DNA of 64,000 nucleotides from Curtobacterium sp. MMLR14_010 (GCF_001865015.1 NZ_MJGV01000068.1:1-64000), one strand, 5' to 3'. Positions 17,603 through 27,270 are shown, numbered from the stretch's first letter. Made by a program: numbers and translations. Notes: generated by a model not told the origin, from the sequence alone.

Positions 17603-18631
17603 TCATCCGTGCAGGTGCGGCGCGATCTGCTCGGCGATCACGGTCAGGATGCGCTCGTGCGACGCTGCGTCGCCGTTCGCCGGCAGGGTGATCACGAGCT
17701 CGTCTGTCGCGGTGACGGCCGGGTCGGCGCGCAGGGTGTCCACGATCGCCGCGGGCTCCCCGGAGACGACCGTGCTGAAGCGGAACGGCGGGGTGCCGGA
17801 CAGGGGGCGTCCCTCGTCGTCCATGCCCGAGGCGTAGCTGGTGAGGAACTCCTCGTGGACCTCGCGGTCGTGGTCGTCGAGCAGCGGGACGACGATCCGG
17901 CCGACGGCGACCTTCGGGGTGCGCCCGACGTGCGTGCCCGCTGCCTGGAGTTCGGCGAAGCGGGCGCGGTAGGCCTCGATCTGCGCCGCCTGTGCCACGG
18001 CGAAGGACTCGCCGGTGTCCTCGGTGTTGAGGGTCGAGCAGTGCAGCAGGAGCCCCTTCTCCGCCGTGCGCACCGCGGTGCCCATGCTGCCGCCACCCCA
18101 CCAGACCCGGTCGCGGAGCTCGGGGCTCAGCGGCTGCAGCGTGAGGTCGGTGCCCTCGGGGATGCTCTCGTAGCCCTTGCCCGAGGTGCCGAGGGGCTTG
18201 CCGTCGAGGACCTCGAGCAGTCGCGCAGCGCGGGCCTCGGCCTCGTCGCGGAAGCTCCGCTCGACGCCGCCGAACACCGGGTCGAGGATCGGGCCGTAGC
18301 CGGCGATCCCCGTGCTGATGCCGAGCTGCACGCGGCCGCCGCTGAGCAGGTCGACCGTGCTGGCGTCCTCGGCGAGGCGGACCGGGTCCTCGTAGCGCAT
18401 GCCGAGGACCGCGGTGCCGAAGCCGATCGTGCTGGTCCGCTGCGCCGCGGCGGCGAAGAACGTCATCGGGCTCGTGAGGAACGGCTCGAAGTGGCGACCG
18501 CGGACCCACCCGGTGCCGTACCCGAGCCGCTCGGCGGTCTCGAAGAGGCGGAGGCCGTCCTCCAGGGCGGCGGCCGCGCCGGCGGCGCCCCCGTGGTTGG
18601 GGACGAAGGACAGGAAGCCGAGTTCACGCAC
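17603..18631 (-). CDS. LLM class flavin-dependent oxidoreductase
   Basis: A 342-aa luciferase-like TIM-barrel protein. It starts MRELGFLSFVPNHGG and has VRGRHFEPFLTSP, the strand TIGFGTAVLGMRYEDP and SGGRVQLGISTGIAGYGP. It resembles the gene at 10116-11147. The GTG at 18631 is supported by a TACACT box 6 bp upstream. The substrate is unknown. Confidence 0.87.
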   Translation of the reverse strand: MRELGFLSFVPNHGGAAGAAAALEDGLRLFETAERLGYGTGWVRGRHFEPFLTSPMTFFAAAAQRTSTIGFGTAVLGMRYEDPVRLAEDASTVDLLSGGRVQLGISTGIAGYGPILDPVFGGVERSFRDEAEARAARLLEVLDGKPLGTSGKGYESIPEGTDLTLQPLSPELRDRVWWGGGSMGTAVRTAEKGLLLHCSTLNTEDTGESFAVAQAAQIEAYRARFAELQAAGTHVGRTPKVAVGRIVVPLLDDHDREVHEEFLTSYASGMDDEGRPLSGTPPFRFSTVVSGEPAAIVDTLRADPAVTATDELVITLPANGDAASHERILTVIAEQIAPHLHG

Positions 18632-18637
18632 GGGTCG

Positions 18638-18643
18638 AGTGTA
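18638..18643 (-). promoter_or_regulatory. putative -10 box (leaderless) of luciferase-like gene
   Basis: TACACT on the minus strand, 6 bp before GTG 18631. The divergent helicase gene starts about 100 bp away. Confidence 0.4.
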
Positions 18644-18736
18644 TGCGGCTGTATGGATCTGTGGAAGGTGCGGTGTCTGTCCACGGATGTGGAGCCTCCC
18701 GACCGTCGGCGGTGGTGGGGCTGGGAGGATGGGGGC

Positions 18737-21292
18737 ATGACCGACGTCACCACCTCTGCTCCGCTCGTCGCCGCGATGCCGGCGGCCCCCGGCGGTGTCG
18801 TCGACCCCGACGCCGTCTACCAGGCCTTCGCTGACTGGGCGGAGTCGAGCGGACGGCCGCTGTACCCGGCGCAGGACGAAGCCGTCATCGAGCTGGTGTC
18901 CGGGGCGAACGTCGTCCTCAGCACGCCGACCGGCACCGGCAAGTCGCTCGTGGCGGCCGGTGCGCACTTCGCGGCGCTCGCCGAGGGCAAGCGGAGCTAC
19001 TACACCGCACCGATCAAGGCGCTGGTGTCGGAGAAGTTCTTCCAGCTCGTGGACCTGTTCGGCGCCCACAACGTCGGCATGGTCACGGGGGACTCCAGCG
19101 TCAACGCGGACGCCCCGATCGTGTGCTGCACGGCGGAGATCCTCGCGAACCTCGCGCTCCGCCAGGGCCCAGACGCGGACGTCGACGTCGTGGTCATGGA
19201 CGAGTTCCACTTCTACGGCGACGCCGACCGCGGCTGGGCATGGCAGGTGCCGCTGCTCGTGCTCGAGCGTGCGCAGTTCCTGCTCATGTCGGCAACGCTC
19301 GGGGACGTCACCACGATCGCGGACGACCTCTCGCGGCGCACGGGGCGGCCGACCGCCAGGGTGACCGGCGTCTCGCGGCCGGTGCCGCTGGAGTACGAGT
19401 ACGTGATGACCCCGGTGCAGGAGACCGTCGAGCGGCTGCTGGAGGAGGGCAAGGCGCCGGTCTACATCGTGCACTTCGCCCAGGCCGCCGCGCTGGAGCG
19501 TGCGCAGGCCCTCATGTCCGCCAAGGTCGCATCGCGCGAACGCCGCGACCAGATCGCGGAGGCCATTGCCACCTTCCGCTTCAGCGCCGGGTTCGGGCAG
19601 ACGCTCTCACGCCTGATCCGCGCCGGCATCGGGGTGCACCACGCGGGGATGCTGCCGAAGTACCGGCGGCTCGTCGAGCAGCTGGCGCAGCGCGGGTTGC
19701 TCCCCGTGATCTGCGGCACGGACACCCTCGGCGTGGGCATCAACGTGCCGATCCGCTCGGTGCTGCTCACCGGGCTGACCAAGTTCGACGGCACCCGGAT
19801 GCGCCAGCTGTCCGCGCGGGAGTTCCACCAGATCGCGGGGCGTGCCGGTCGCGCTGGCTACGACACCGAGGGCGACGTCGTCGCCGAGGCGCCGGAGCAC
19901 GAGATCGAGAACGCCCGGTCGGTGGCGAAGGCCGGGGACGACCCCAAGAAGAAGAACAAGATCAAGCGCAAGAAGGCCCCGGAGGGCTTCGTGTCGTGGG
20001 GTCAGGCGTCCTTCGAGCGGCTCATCAACGCCGAGCCCGAGCCGATGGTGTCGCGGATGCGGATCACGCACGCGATGGTGCTCGCCGTCGTGGGCCGAGC
20101 GGACGACGCGTTCGAGGACGTCCGCTCGCTCGTGTTCGACAACCACGAGCCGCGGTCCCGCCAGCTCGACATGGCTCGTCGTGCGCTGACGATCGCCCGC
20201 ACGCTGATCAACGCCCGGGTGATCGAGAAGGTGGACGGCGCGTACCGCGTGACCGTCGACCTGCAGTCGAACTTCGCCCTGAACCAGCCGCTGTCGCCGT
20301 TCGCGCTGGCCGCGTTCGAGCTCCTGGACCCCGAGTCGCCGACGTACGCGCTCGACATGGTCTCCATCGTCGAGGCCACCCTCGACGACCCCCGCGCGAT
20401 CCTGTCGCAGCAGCAGTTCAAGGAGCGCGGGGAGGCCGTCGCGCGGATGAAGCAGGAGGGCATCGAGTACGAGGAGCGCATGGAGCTGCTCGAGGAGGTC
20501 ACCCACCCGAAGCCGCTCGACGAGCTCCTGACCGCCGCGTACGAGGCCTACGCCGCAGAACAGCCGTGGGTGCTCGACTTCACGCTGTCGCCCAAGTCCG
20601 TCGTCCGCGACATGTACGAGCGCGCGATGACCTTCGGCGACTTCGTGCGGTTCTACCAGCTCACCCGGTCCGAGGGGCTCGTGCTCCGCTACCTCTCCGA
20701 CGCCTACCGCACCATGCGCCAGACCATCGCGGACGAGCAGCGCACGCAGGAGCTCGACGACCTGATCGAGTGGCTCGGGGAACTGGTGCGCCAGGTCGAC
20801 TCGTCGCTGGTCGACGAGTGGGAGGCCCTGATGAACGGGGACGTGGCGCTCGCCGAGGCCGAGCACGCGGAGATCACGCCGCCCCAGCCCGCGCGGCTCA
20901 CCGGCAACGTCCGGGCGTTCCGGGTACTCGTGCGGAACGCGCTCTTCCAGCGGGTGCTGCTCGCTGCGAACGACGACATCGACGCGCTCGGCGAGCTCGA
21001 CGCCCCCGCCGGGTTCGACCGCGCTGCCTGGGACCTGGTGCTCGAGGAGTACTACGACGAGCACGACACCATCGGGATCGATGCCGACGCCCGCTCGATG
21101 CAGTACCTCGACCTGTCCGAGCAGGGGCGCACCTGGCGTGCACGGCAGATCTTCGCGGACCCGGCGGGTGACAAGGACTTCGGGTTCTCGGCGACGATCG
21201 ACCTCGACGCGTCGGACGAAGCGGGCGAGGCCGTCGTGCGGGTCACCGAGATCGGACGGTTCGACGGGTGGACCGAGGTCGACGTCGACTGA
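18737..21292 (+). CDS. DEAD/DEAH-box helicase with DUF3516 C-terminus
   Basis: SF2 helicase of 851 aa, related to the Ski2/Mtr4 group and predicted to unwind RNA. Motif I is STPTGTGKSLVA, motif II is MDEFHFYGD (DEFH), motif III MSATLG, and motif VI HQIAGRAGRAGYD. A basic patch DPKKKNKIKRKKAPEG separates the helicase core from a helical C-terminal half matching the actinobacterial DUF3516 family. Start ATG 18737 has GGGAGGA upstream. It stands alone, divergent from the luciferase-like gene. Confidence 0.9.
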   Translation: MTDVTTSAPLVAAMPAAPGGVVDPDAVYQAFADWAESSGRPLYPAQDEAVIELVSGANVVLSTPTGTGKSLVAAGAHFAALAEGKRSYYTAPIKALVSEKFFQLVDLFGAHNVGMVTGDSSVNADAPIVCCTAEILANLALRQGPDADVDVVVMDEFHFYGDADRGWAWQVPLLVLERAQFLLMSATLGDVTTIADDLSRRTGRPTARVTGVSRPVPLEYEYVMTPVQETVERLLEEGKAPVYIVHFAQAAALERAQALMSAKVASRERRDQIAEAIATFRFSAGFGQTLSRLIRAGIGVHHAGMLPKYRRLVEQLAQRGLLPVICGTDTLGVGINVPIRSVLLTGLTKFDGTRMRQLSAREFHQIAGRAGRAGYDTEGDVVAEAPEHEIENARSVAKAGDDPKKKNKIKRKKAPEGFVSWGQASFERLINAEPEPMVSRMRITHAMVLAVVGRADDAFEDVRSLVFDNHEPRSRQLDMARRALTIARTLINARVIEKVDGAYRVTVDLQSNFALNQPLSPFALAAFELLDPESPTYALDMVSIVEATLDDPRAILSQQQFKERGEAVARMKQEGIEYEERMELLEEVTHPKPLDELLTAAYEAYAAEQPWVLDFTLSPKSVVRDMYERAMTFGDFVRFYQLTRSEGLVLRYLSDAYRTMRQTIADEQRTQELDDLIEWLGELVRQVDSSLVDEWEALMNGDVALAEAEHAEITPPQPARLTGNVRAFRVLVRNALFQRVLLAANDDIDALGELDAPAGFDRAAWDLVLEEYYDEHDTIGIDADARSMQYLDLSEQGRTWRARQIFADPAGDKDFGFSATIDLDASDEAGEAVVRVTEIGRFDGWTEVDVD

Positions 21293-21409
21293 GCGGCCGG
21301 GCGACGGGCGGCCGGGCGTCGGGATGGCCGGCGTCGGCCGTTCGGGGGTGTGCCGGAAGCCCCGCGCGCGGGTAGCGTCTGCGGCGCCACCTACCGGAAG
21401 GAATGCGAC

Positions 21410-21661
21410 ATGCGCATCGGCTCCAGCATCGCCCTGATCGTCATCGGCGCGATCGTCGCCTTCGCGCTGGACATCCAGCTCGCCGGCATCGATCTCCGAC
21501 TCATCGGCTACATCCTGATGGCCGCGGGCGTCGTCCTGCTCATCATCAGCCTGGCGGTGGCCTTCGGCGGCCGTCGCACGACCACGACCACGCGCTCGGG
21601 TGTCGACCCGGCCTCGGGGGAGCAGATCACCCGTCAGGACCGCCGCGACGGCACCTACTGA
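21410..21661 (+). CDS. DUF6458-type small membrane protein
   Basis: An 83-aa protein with two hydrophobic segments (ALIVIGAIVAFALDI and IGYILMAAGVVLLIISLAVAF) and a polar tail RRTTTTTRSGVDPASGEQ. This layout fits the actinobacterial DUF6458 family, whose function is unknown. Ribosome site GGAAGGAA precedes the ATG. Confidence 0.75.
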   Translation: MRIGSSIALIVIGAIVAFALDIQLAGIDLRLIGYILMAAGVVLLIISLAVAFGGRRTTTTTRSGVDPASGEQITRQDRRDGTY

Positions 21662-21691
21662 TCAGCTACCGGCTGATCGACACTGCGTGAC

Positions 21692-21725
21692 CGACGGGTC
21701 CGGGCTCTCGAGCTCGGGCCCGTCG
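21692..21725 (+). terminator. terminator hairpin after DUF6458-type gene
   Basis: A 34-nt nearly perfect hairpin (16 pairs, two of them G-T, 2-nt formal loop). A smaller hairpin GATCAGC/GCTGATC overlaps the stop codon at 21660-21678. Confidence 0.65.
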
Positions 21726-21943
21726 CAGCGTCGCCAGGGCGCCGGTACACCGGACTTCGTTCTCGCCGCTGACGAACGGATCCGTCACGGCGATTCTGGA
21801 ACTCGGTCGTACGGAGCCGCGAAGCCGCGACGGCACCTCCTGACCGACACGCAGCCGAGGGCCTCCGGCCATGACGGGCAGTGCAACGGGAGCTGTAACG
21901 ACCGTCAAGCCAGAGGCCCTCGCTGTGGGTCCGGGCGACCTGA
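21726..21943. other. intergenic region between convergent genes
   Basis: No gene seen. The right half contains the terminator of the secreted-protein gene. Confidence 0.5.
21856..21922 (-). terminator. terminator of secreted-protein gene
   Basis: CGAGGGCCTC (21856-21865) and GAGGCCCTCG (21913-21922) pair perfectly. An imperfect inner pairing (GGCCATGACGG with CCGTCAAGCC) extends the stem. Confidence 0.55.
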
Positions 21944-22990
21944 CTAGCGCGCGTCGACCGTGAAGGTCTTCGTGCCGCCGGCCATGTGGAGCGTGAACGT
22001 CCGCACCGAGCCGGTACCGACGACGATCTGCCGCGTGACGCTCCGGCCCTCGATGAAGCCACCGGTGACGTAGCCGCCGCTCTCGTCCGAGATCATGAAC
22101 TGCGCACCGATCGGACCCGAGATGGTGATGGCAGCGCGGCCCCCCGCGACCGTACCCACCGAGACGTCTCCGACGACCGAGTCGCCCGGCTGGTCCGGGC
22201 CGCCGGGCTGGTCGGGGTTGCCGGGCTCGACCGGGACCTCGGGCTCTTCGCCCGGGTTGCCCGGCTCCGGCGTCACCGGCTGCTCCGGGTCGGGCGCCTC
22301 GGCGGAGTTGACGACCACCGTGGTGGAGCCGACGACCTCGTAGTTCTCCTTGAGGGAGACGGTGTACTTCGTCGAGACACCGGCGGGGGCCTCGACCGAG
22401 ACGTTCTTGGCGGTGTCACCGAGCACACCGCTGCCGGCCCAGTGACCGGCTGCGTCCGTGACGCTGTAGGTCTGGCCGGCCTTGCCGCTCACGGCGAGCG
22501 TCGCGTAGCCGTGGGCGTACCCGGCCACGACGACCTTCGGGGCGCTGCCCTGGTCACCGGGGTCACCCGGGTCGCCGGGCGTGCCCGGGTCCTCGGTGCG
22601 GGTGTCGACGGACCAGGGGGTGTCGACGCGCTCGCCGTCGAGGACCGAGGTCACCGTGAAGTTCGTCACGCGGTTGTCGTCGACACGGATGGAGACGGTG
22701 TTGGTACCGCTCGCCGGGATCCGCACGCTGGTGAGGCGACGGGCATCGTCCTCGAAGCGGACGAGGGTGCCCGGCGTCCCCGTGACGCCGACGAGGACGG
22801 ACCCGCTGGAGTACGAGATGACGGAGGTCTGCACGGGGGAGACAGCGCGGGTCGAGCTGTTCGACGCGGAACCAGCAGTGGTCGAGTGGGCGGGAGCGGC
22901 GTTCGCGGCGCCGGACCCGAAGGCCACGGAGGCCAGGACGAGACCCGTGGCGCAGGTGGCCAGGGCGAGGGACTTCTTCGAGGGATGCAA
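21944..22990 (-). CDS. secreted multidomain protein with Pro-Gly linkers
   Basis: A 348-aa exported protein. The signal peptide runs through ATGLVLASVAFGSGAANA with an ANAAP cleavage site near residue 32. Three beta-rich segments of about 70-80 residues are separated by linkers rich in Pro/Gly/Asp (PGTPGDPGDPGDQG near 138 and the PGNPGEEPEVPVEPGNPDQ region near 240). The segments resemble Ig-like or bacterial adhesive domains. No sortase motif or membrane anchor is visible, so it is probably released or bound non-covalently. Function unknown. Confidence 0.75.
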   Translation of the reverse strand: MHPSKKSLALATCATGLVLASVAFGSGAANAAPAHSTTAGSASNSSTRAVSPVQTSVISYSSGSVLVGVTGTPGTLVRFEDDARRLTSVRIPASGTNTVSIRVDDNRVTNFTVTSVLDGERVDTPWSVDTRTEDPGTPGDPGDPGDQGSAPKVVVAGYAHGYATLAVSGKAGQTYSVTDAAGHWAGSGVLGDTAKNVSVEAPAGVSTKYTVSLKENYEVVGSTTVVVNSAEAPDPEQPVTPEPGNPGEEPEVPVEPGNPDQPGGPDQPGDSVVGDVSVGTVAGGRAAITISGPIGAQFMISDESGGYVTGGFIEGRSVTRQIVVGTGSVRTFTLHMAGGTKTFTVDAR

Positions 22991-23093
22991 CTGACGTTCT
23001 TTCGTTCAGGGGCACTCCGAGGTGACGGAGTCCGCTGAGTATACGAGATGAGAAATGTCAGCACGGGACCGAGGAGCGAGCGCTCCGTGTCGG

Positions 23094-23615
23094 TCAGAAC
23101 AGGGTCGCGGGCGGGGTCGCCTCGGGCAGCGCTGCCGGTTCCTCGACCTCGACGCCCGGCCAGCCCGGACCAGTCGGCACGTCGGTGCGGTTCTGGTACG
23201 CCGTCGCGGCACCACGGGCGCGGACGTCGGCGGCCTCGTTCATCTCGTGGCCCATGTGTCCGCGGACCCACTCGAAGGTGACCTTGCGGCCCTGCAGCTC
23301 GGCGTCGAGCTCCTTGATGATCTCGACGTTCAGGACGGGCTTGCCGTCGGCCTTGCGCCAGTTCTTCCGCTTCCATCCCGCGAGCCACTCGGTGCAGGCC
23401 TTGATGGCGTACTGGCTGTCGCAGAGGATGTGCAGCGGCTCGCCGGTGTCCTTCGTGGCGCGGAGCAGCTGCAGCACGGCGGTGAGCTCGCCCTGGTTGT
23501 TCGTGCCACGTGGCCACCCACCAGCGGCCCAGCGGTCGTCGTCGACGTACCAGGCCCAGCCGGCCGGACCGGGGTTGCCGAGGGCGGAGCCGTCAGCTGC
23601 TGCGACGATCGTCAC
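23094..23615 (-). CDS. rnhA: ribonuclease HI
   Basis: Cleaves RNA in RNA-DNA hybrids. The catalytic carboxylates are visible: Asp8 (AADGSALGNPG), Glu43 (NNQGELTAV), Asp66 (ILCDSQYA) and Asp130 (NEAADVRA), with His120 in WVRGHMGHEMNE. The length of 173 aa includes about 30 Pro/Glu-rich residues after the usual end of the fold. RBS GGAGG lies 7 bp upstream. Confidence 0.94.
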   Translation of the reverse strand: MTIVAAADGSALGNPGPAGWAWYVDDDRWAAGGWPRGTNNQGELTAVLQLLRATKDTGEPLHILCDSQYAIKACTEWLAGWKRKNWRKADGKPVLNVEIIKELDAELQGRKVTFEWVRGHMGHEMNEAADVRARGAATAYQNRTDVPTGPGWPGVEVEEPAALPEATPPATLF

Positions 23616-23720
23616 GGGGGACCTCCTGAGGTGGGGCGAGTGCCCGACAACGGTAGCGGACCCGGGGAGGTGCGCCGAGCCTCCCGGCCTGGACCGCAGG
23701 CCGAGCCGGACGGCCGCGCG

Positions 23721-24290
23721 TCAGCGGGCGGACGCCTCGTCGAGGGCCGACATCATCGCCTGCCCGTCGGGGACGTCCCAGAAGGCGGTCGAACGCGGCC
23801 CGAAGAAGCCGTCGAGCCCGGTGTTGGCGTAGATCGCCTGCGCGTTGTTGGTACCGAAGAAGGCCCTGGCACCGGAGTTCCCTGTCTCCCACTGCACGGA
23901 GCAGTGGTCACGGCCGCGGGACCAGTGCACGCTCCGGTCCGTTCGACGGACGTCGGTCTCGCGGGTGCTGCGGCCGTTTGTGACGAACACGCGGCGGTCG
24001 GTGACGGCGTACACCTCGGTGCGCTTGCGGTGTCGTTTGACGAGGAAGCGGCCCACCAGCATGTGCAGGCCGATGAGGACGAAGACGCTGCTGAGGACCA
24101 GGACGAACGAGGGTCCCTCCGCCACCGTTTCGGGCACCATCGTGAACATCACGATCCCGCACCACAGCAGGCTGAACGGGATGAGGAAGCCGTCCCGTCC
24201 GGTGAGGAGGACGCGGGGGTCGCTCTGCCCCACCCACAGCAGGCGCTCGCCGCTTCGGAGCTGTTCGGAGGCCAGGGCACGAGGATCCAT
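23721..24290 (-). CDS. PH-domain-like membrane protein
   Basis: A 189-aa protein with two hydrophobic segments (LIPFSLLWCGIVMFTMV and FVLVLSSVFVLIGLHMLVG). A beta-rich region follows with EVYAVTDRRVFVTNG, the pattern of bacterial PH-like domains (YAVTDRRV). Start ATG 24290 fits the first conserved helix (SEQLRSGERLLWVG). Function unknown. Confidence 0.75.
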   Translation of the reverse strand: MDPRALASEQLRSGERLLWVGQSDPRVLLTGRDGFLIPFSLLWCGIVMFTMVPETVAEGPSFVLVLSSVFVLIGLHMLVGRFLVKRHRKRTEVYAVTDRRVFVTNGRSTRETDVRRTDRSVHWSRGRDHCSVQWETGNSGARAFFGTNNAQAIYANTGLDGFFGPRSTAFWDVPDGQAMMSALDEASAR

Positions 24291-24392
24291 CACGCATCGA
24301 CCGTACCGATCCCGCCGTCCCCCGTCCGACCCCCAGAACTGGGAACGCAGGGGCGTCCCCCGCCTAGCGTCGGCGGGGACGAGAGGAACACC

Positions 24393-24713
24393 ATGAGCAA
24401 CGACATCGCAGGCCCCGAGCACTCCGACGACCGCGACCGCTCCGAGGCGCTGACGAACGCTGCGCACTCCGACGACGTCGACGGCGTCAGCGAGCGCGAG
24501 CAGCGGGCTGCCGACACGTCCTACAGCCCCTCGAGCGAGCGGGAGATGGACGCGTCGCAGACCCTGCAGCGCGACGACGACGACCTGCGCGAGGACGGCA
24601 TCGACCCCTCGCGGATCGTCGCGGCCCCCGGGACCGGTGGCGCCGACGACGCGGGCGACATCGAGCCCGAGCCCGGCGACCTGCACCTGCCGTGGCAGTC
24701 GGAGAGCAACTGA
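24393..24713 (+). CDS. acidic hypothetical protein
   Basis: A 106-aa soluble protein very rich in Asp, Glu and Ser, probably disordered. RBS GAGAGGAACACC precedes the ATG. No motif recognised. Its compositional simplicity makes function impossible to infer. Confidence 0.65.
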   Translation: MSNDIAGPEHSDDRDRSEALTNAAHSDDVDGVSEREQRAADTSYSPSSEREMDASQTLQRDDDDLREDGIDPSRIVAAPGTGGADDAGDIEPEPGDLHLPWQSESN

Positions 24714-24722
24714 CCCCTGCCG

Positions 24723-25541
24723 CTACGACACCGAGTCCGGGTGGGAGCCCGTCCGCTGCCCGGACTCGAGCGTCGCGATCGCGGCCAGGTCGTCGTCGCT
24801 GAGGACGAAGCCGTCGACGTCGAGGTTCGCCCGGATGCGCGAGGGCGTCACCGACTTCGGCAGGACGACGACCCCCTGCTGCACGTTCCACCGCACGAGG
24901 ACCTGCGCCACGCTCACTTCGTGGGCCTCTGCGATGCGGGTCAGGACCGGGTCGTCGACGAGCCGTCCCCGCCCGAGCGGCGACCATGCTCCCGTCACGA
25001 TGTCGTGCTGCGCGTGGAACGCCATGAGCTCGTGCTGGGGCAGCCACGGGTGCCGCTCCACCTGGTTCAGCGCCGGCACCTCGCCCGTCTCGGCGATGAG
25101 ACGCTCGAGGTGCGGCACCTGGAAGTTCGAGACACCGACGCTCCTGGCACGCCCGCTCGCCCGGAGCTCGACGAGGGTGCGCCAGGTCTCGACGTAGCGG
25201 TCGTTCGCGGCGGCCGGCCAGTGGATGAGGTAGAGGTCGACCGCGTGGAGCCCGAGCCGGTCGAGGCTGGCGTCGAACGCCCGCAGGGTCGCGTCGCGCC
25301 CCTGGTGGTCGTTCCACACCTTGGTGGTCACGAAGACGTCGTCGCGGTCCAGCCTGGAGGCTCGGATCGCCTTCCCGACACCACGTTCGTTCCCGTACAT
25401 CTCGGCCGTGTCGACGTGGCGGTAGCCCGCGTCGAGGGCGATGCCGACCGCGGTCTCGGCGTCCGCGTCGTCGACCTTGTACACGCCGAAGCCGACGGCG
25501 GGGACGGACTTGCCGTCGCGGAGGGGGATGGAGGTGACCAT
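24723..25541 (-). CDS. aldo/keto reductase
   Basis: NADPH-dependent reductase of the AKR5 (2,5-diketo-D-gluconate reductase-like) group. The catalytic tetrad is visible: Asp and Tyr in GYRHVDTAEMYGNE, Lys in FVTTKVWN, His in LYLIHWP. The NADP site is LPKSVTPSRIRANLDV. Length of 272 aa is normal. It begins MVTSIPLRDGKSVPAVGFG. Confidence 0.93.
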   Translation of the reverse strand: MVTSIPLRDGKSVPAVGFGVYKVDDADAETAVGIALDAGYRHVDTAEMYGNERGVGKAIRASRLDRDDVFVTTKVWNDHQGRDATLRAFDASLDRLGLHAVDLYLIHWPAAANDRYVETWRTLVELRASGRARSVGVSNFQVPHLERLIAETGEVPALNQVERHPWLPQHELMAFHAQHDIVTGAWSPLGRGRLVDDPVLTRIAEAHEVSVAQVLVRWNVQQGVVVLPKSVTPSRIRANLDVDGFVLSDDDLAAIATLESGQRTGSHPDSVS

Positions 25542-25741
25542 GCGTCCATCCTGCCGGGCGGGGCGGAGGCGGGACGAGCCTCCAGTCCGGATCTGTGGAC
25601 GATGCGTGCTCGTCGACCGGTGTGGAGGAGCGCGTTCCTTCCCATCACGCTCGCGGTGGGAAGCGGTTCCGCGCGTTGCGGGTCGGAACGTTCGACCTCC
25701 TACGCGCGTTTCAATTCGCTCCGCGGGATTCCGCTTGCGGC

Positions 25742-25793
25742 GCGCGAGAAGGGGGAGCGCGGGAGGGGGAGCGCGGCAGGGGAGCGCGGGGAC
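25742..25793. repeat. short G-rich degenerate repeat
   Basis: Three imperfect copies of GGGGAGCGCGG in the 270-bp gap between the aldo/keto reductase and MFS genes. No gene is seen in the gap. Confidence 0.6.
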
Positions 25794-25809
25794 CGGACCG
25801 CACCACCCC

Positions 25810-27015
25810 TCAGGACGGCAGGGTGACCGGCTCGGTGTCGGGGAGGGGGCTGGCGTCGCGGCCGCGCAGGTCGGGGAGCCAGCGCTTCGCGACCAGCGGC
25901 AGGAGCACCCCGACGAACGCCGCTGCTGCCCCGACCGCCAGGCCACCCGTGGCCCCGTGCGTGTCGATGAGGAAGCCGGCGACCGCTGATCCGCCCGCGG
26001 CACCGATCAGCTGCCCGGTGCCCATCCAGCCGTAGGCCTCGGCGGTGTCGGAGAACTTCACCGTGGCGGACACCGAGCCGAACATCACGGCGAGGGCCGG
26101 CGCGATGCCACCACCGGCGATGAGGAGCGCGAACGCCAGCCACCAGAACCCGGTGCCGAACGTGGCGAGGCCCAGGCCGATGAAGACGACGAGCATGCGC
26201 GTCCAGAGCGTGTTCGGCGAGATCGGGCGGTGGCCGAACGCCAGGCCCCCGACGAGCGAGCCGATCGCGAAGATCGCGAGGACGATGCCGGCGTTCGGGC
26301 TGCCCTCGCCGAAGGCGCTGATGACGCCGGCCTCCACCGCGGCGCACGCGCCGATGAGGAGCAGGCCGGTCAGGGTGGCCACGACGACCGACGGACGCTT
26401 CATCACGACGCCGAACGCGCGCTTGGACCGGGGGATGCGCACGCGGCCGAGCTCGGGGGAGGCGATGAACCAGGTCCCGCCGACGACGAGGAAGACCATC
26501 GCGACGACGATCGCCTCGACGGTGCCGATCTGCGTCGCGACGAACGTGGTGATGACCGGGCCGGCGACCCAGATGAGCTCCTGGGCGCTGGCGTCGAGCG
26601 AGAACAGGGGTGTGAGCTGCTTCGACGTCACCATCTTCGGGTAGATGGTGCGCACCGCGGGCTGCACGGGCGGCACCGCCAGCCCGCCGAGGAACCCGAT
26701 CACGACGTACGCCCACAGGGGCATCAGCACGAACGCGATGACCGCCATGCTCGCGAGCGCGACGATGCTGGTCAGGACCAGGACGGGGCGCATGCCCCAG
26801 CTGCCCATCCACCGGCTGGTGAGCGGGCCGGCGATGGCCTGGCCGACGCTCGTGGTGGCGAGCACGAGACCCGCGGAGCCGTACGAGCCGAAGATGTGCT
26901 CGACGTGCAGCAGGTAGGCGAGCGAGAGCATCCCGAACGGGAAGCGCGCGGTGAGCTGGGCAGCGATCACACGGCCGACGCCGGGGGTCTTCAACAGGTT
27001 GCCGTACGCGCTCAC
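25810..27015 (-). CDS. MFS transporter
   Basis: A 401-aa protein with about 12 hydrophobic segments, LTSRWMGSWGMRPVLVL in the position of loop 2-3, and a Gly-rich TM11 (QLIGAAGGSAVAGFLID). The subfamily resembles actinobacterial exporters found beside regulators, but no regulator is adjacent. The GTG start at 27015 has a TACACT box 6 bp upstream. Confidence 0.85.
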   Translation of the reverse strand: MSAYGNLLKTPGVGRVIAAQLTARFPFGMLSLAYLLHVEHIFGSYGSAGLVLATTSVGQAIAGPLTSRWMGSWGMRPVLVLTSIVALASMAVIAFVLMPLWAYVVIGFLGGLAVPPVQPAVRTIYPKMVTSKQLTPLFSLDASAQELIWVAGPVITTFVATQIGTVEAIVVAMVFLVVGGTWFIASPELGRVRIPRSKRAFGVVMKRPSVVVATLTGLLLIGACAAVEAGVISAFGEGSPNAGIVLAIFAIGSLVGGLAFGHRPISPNTLWTRMLVVFIGLGLATFGTGFWWLAFALLIAGGGIAPALAVMFGSVSATVKFSDTAEAYGWMGTGQLIGAAGGSAVAGFLIDTHGATGGLAVGAAAAFVGVLLPLVAKRWLPDLRGRDASPLPDTEPVTLPS

Positions 27016-27021
27016 GCAACG

Positions 27022-27027
27022 AGTGTA
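27022..27027 (-). promoter_or_regulatory. putative -10 box (leaderless) of MFS gene
   Basis: TACACT on the minus strand ends 6 bp before GTG 27015, the same arrangement as at 18638. Confidence 0.4.
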
Positions 27028-27137
27028 CGGACCGGACGGGGCGCTCCGGGGCGTGTGTCACCCGACCGGGGGAGGGGGCTTCGGACGGGGCCCGGGACCC
27101 GGTTCTCAGACACGCCGACGAGGGGGTACGAACGGGC

Positions 27138-27255
27138 CGTTTCCACACCTCGGGACAACCCCCTCCACAGGCTGTTGGCAGTGTCGGTGGTGCGGGGCAG
27201 ACTGGCGGAAATCCGGGGCTGTGGGGAATCCACAGACTGTGGATGGCGTTGTGGA
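27138..27255 (+). promoter_or_regulatory. cluster of DnaA-box-like motifs upstream of nrdHIEF
   Basis: The 366-bp gap 27016-27381 holds no gene. GTTTCCACA occurs near 27138 and, on the other strand, near 27250. GAATCCACA and CCATCCACA form the palindrome ATCCACAG-A-CTGTGGAT (27228-27244). Each differs from TTATCCACA at two positions. DnaA control of ribonucleotide reductase is known in other bacteria; here it is inference. Confidence 0.35.
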
Positions 27256-27270
27256 AACTACAGGGGTGTA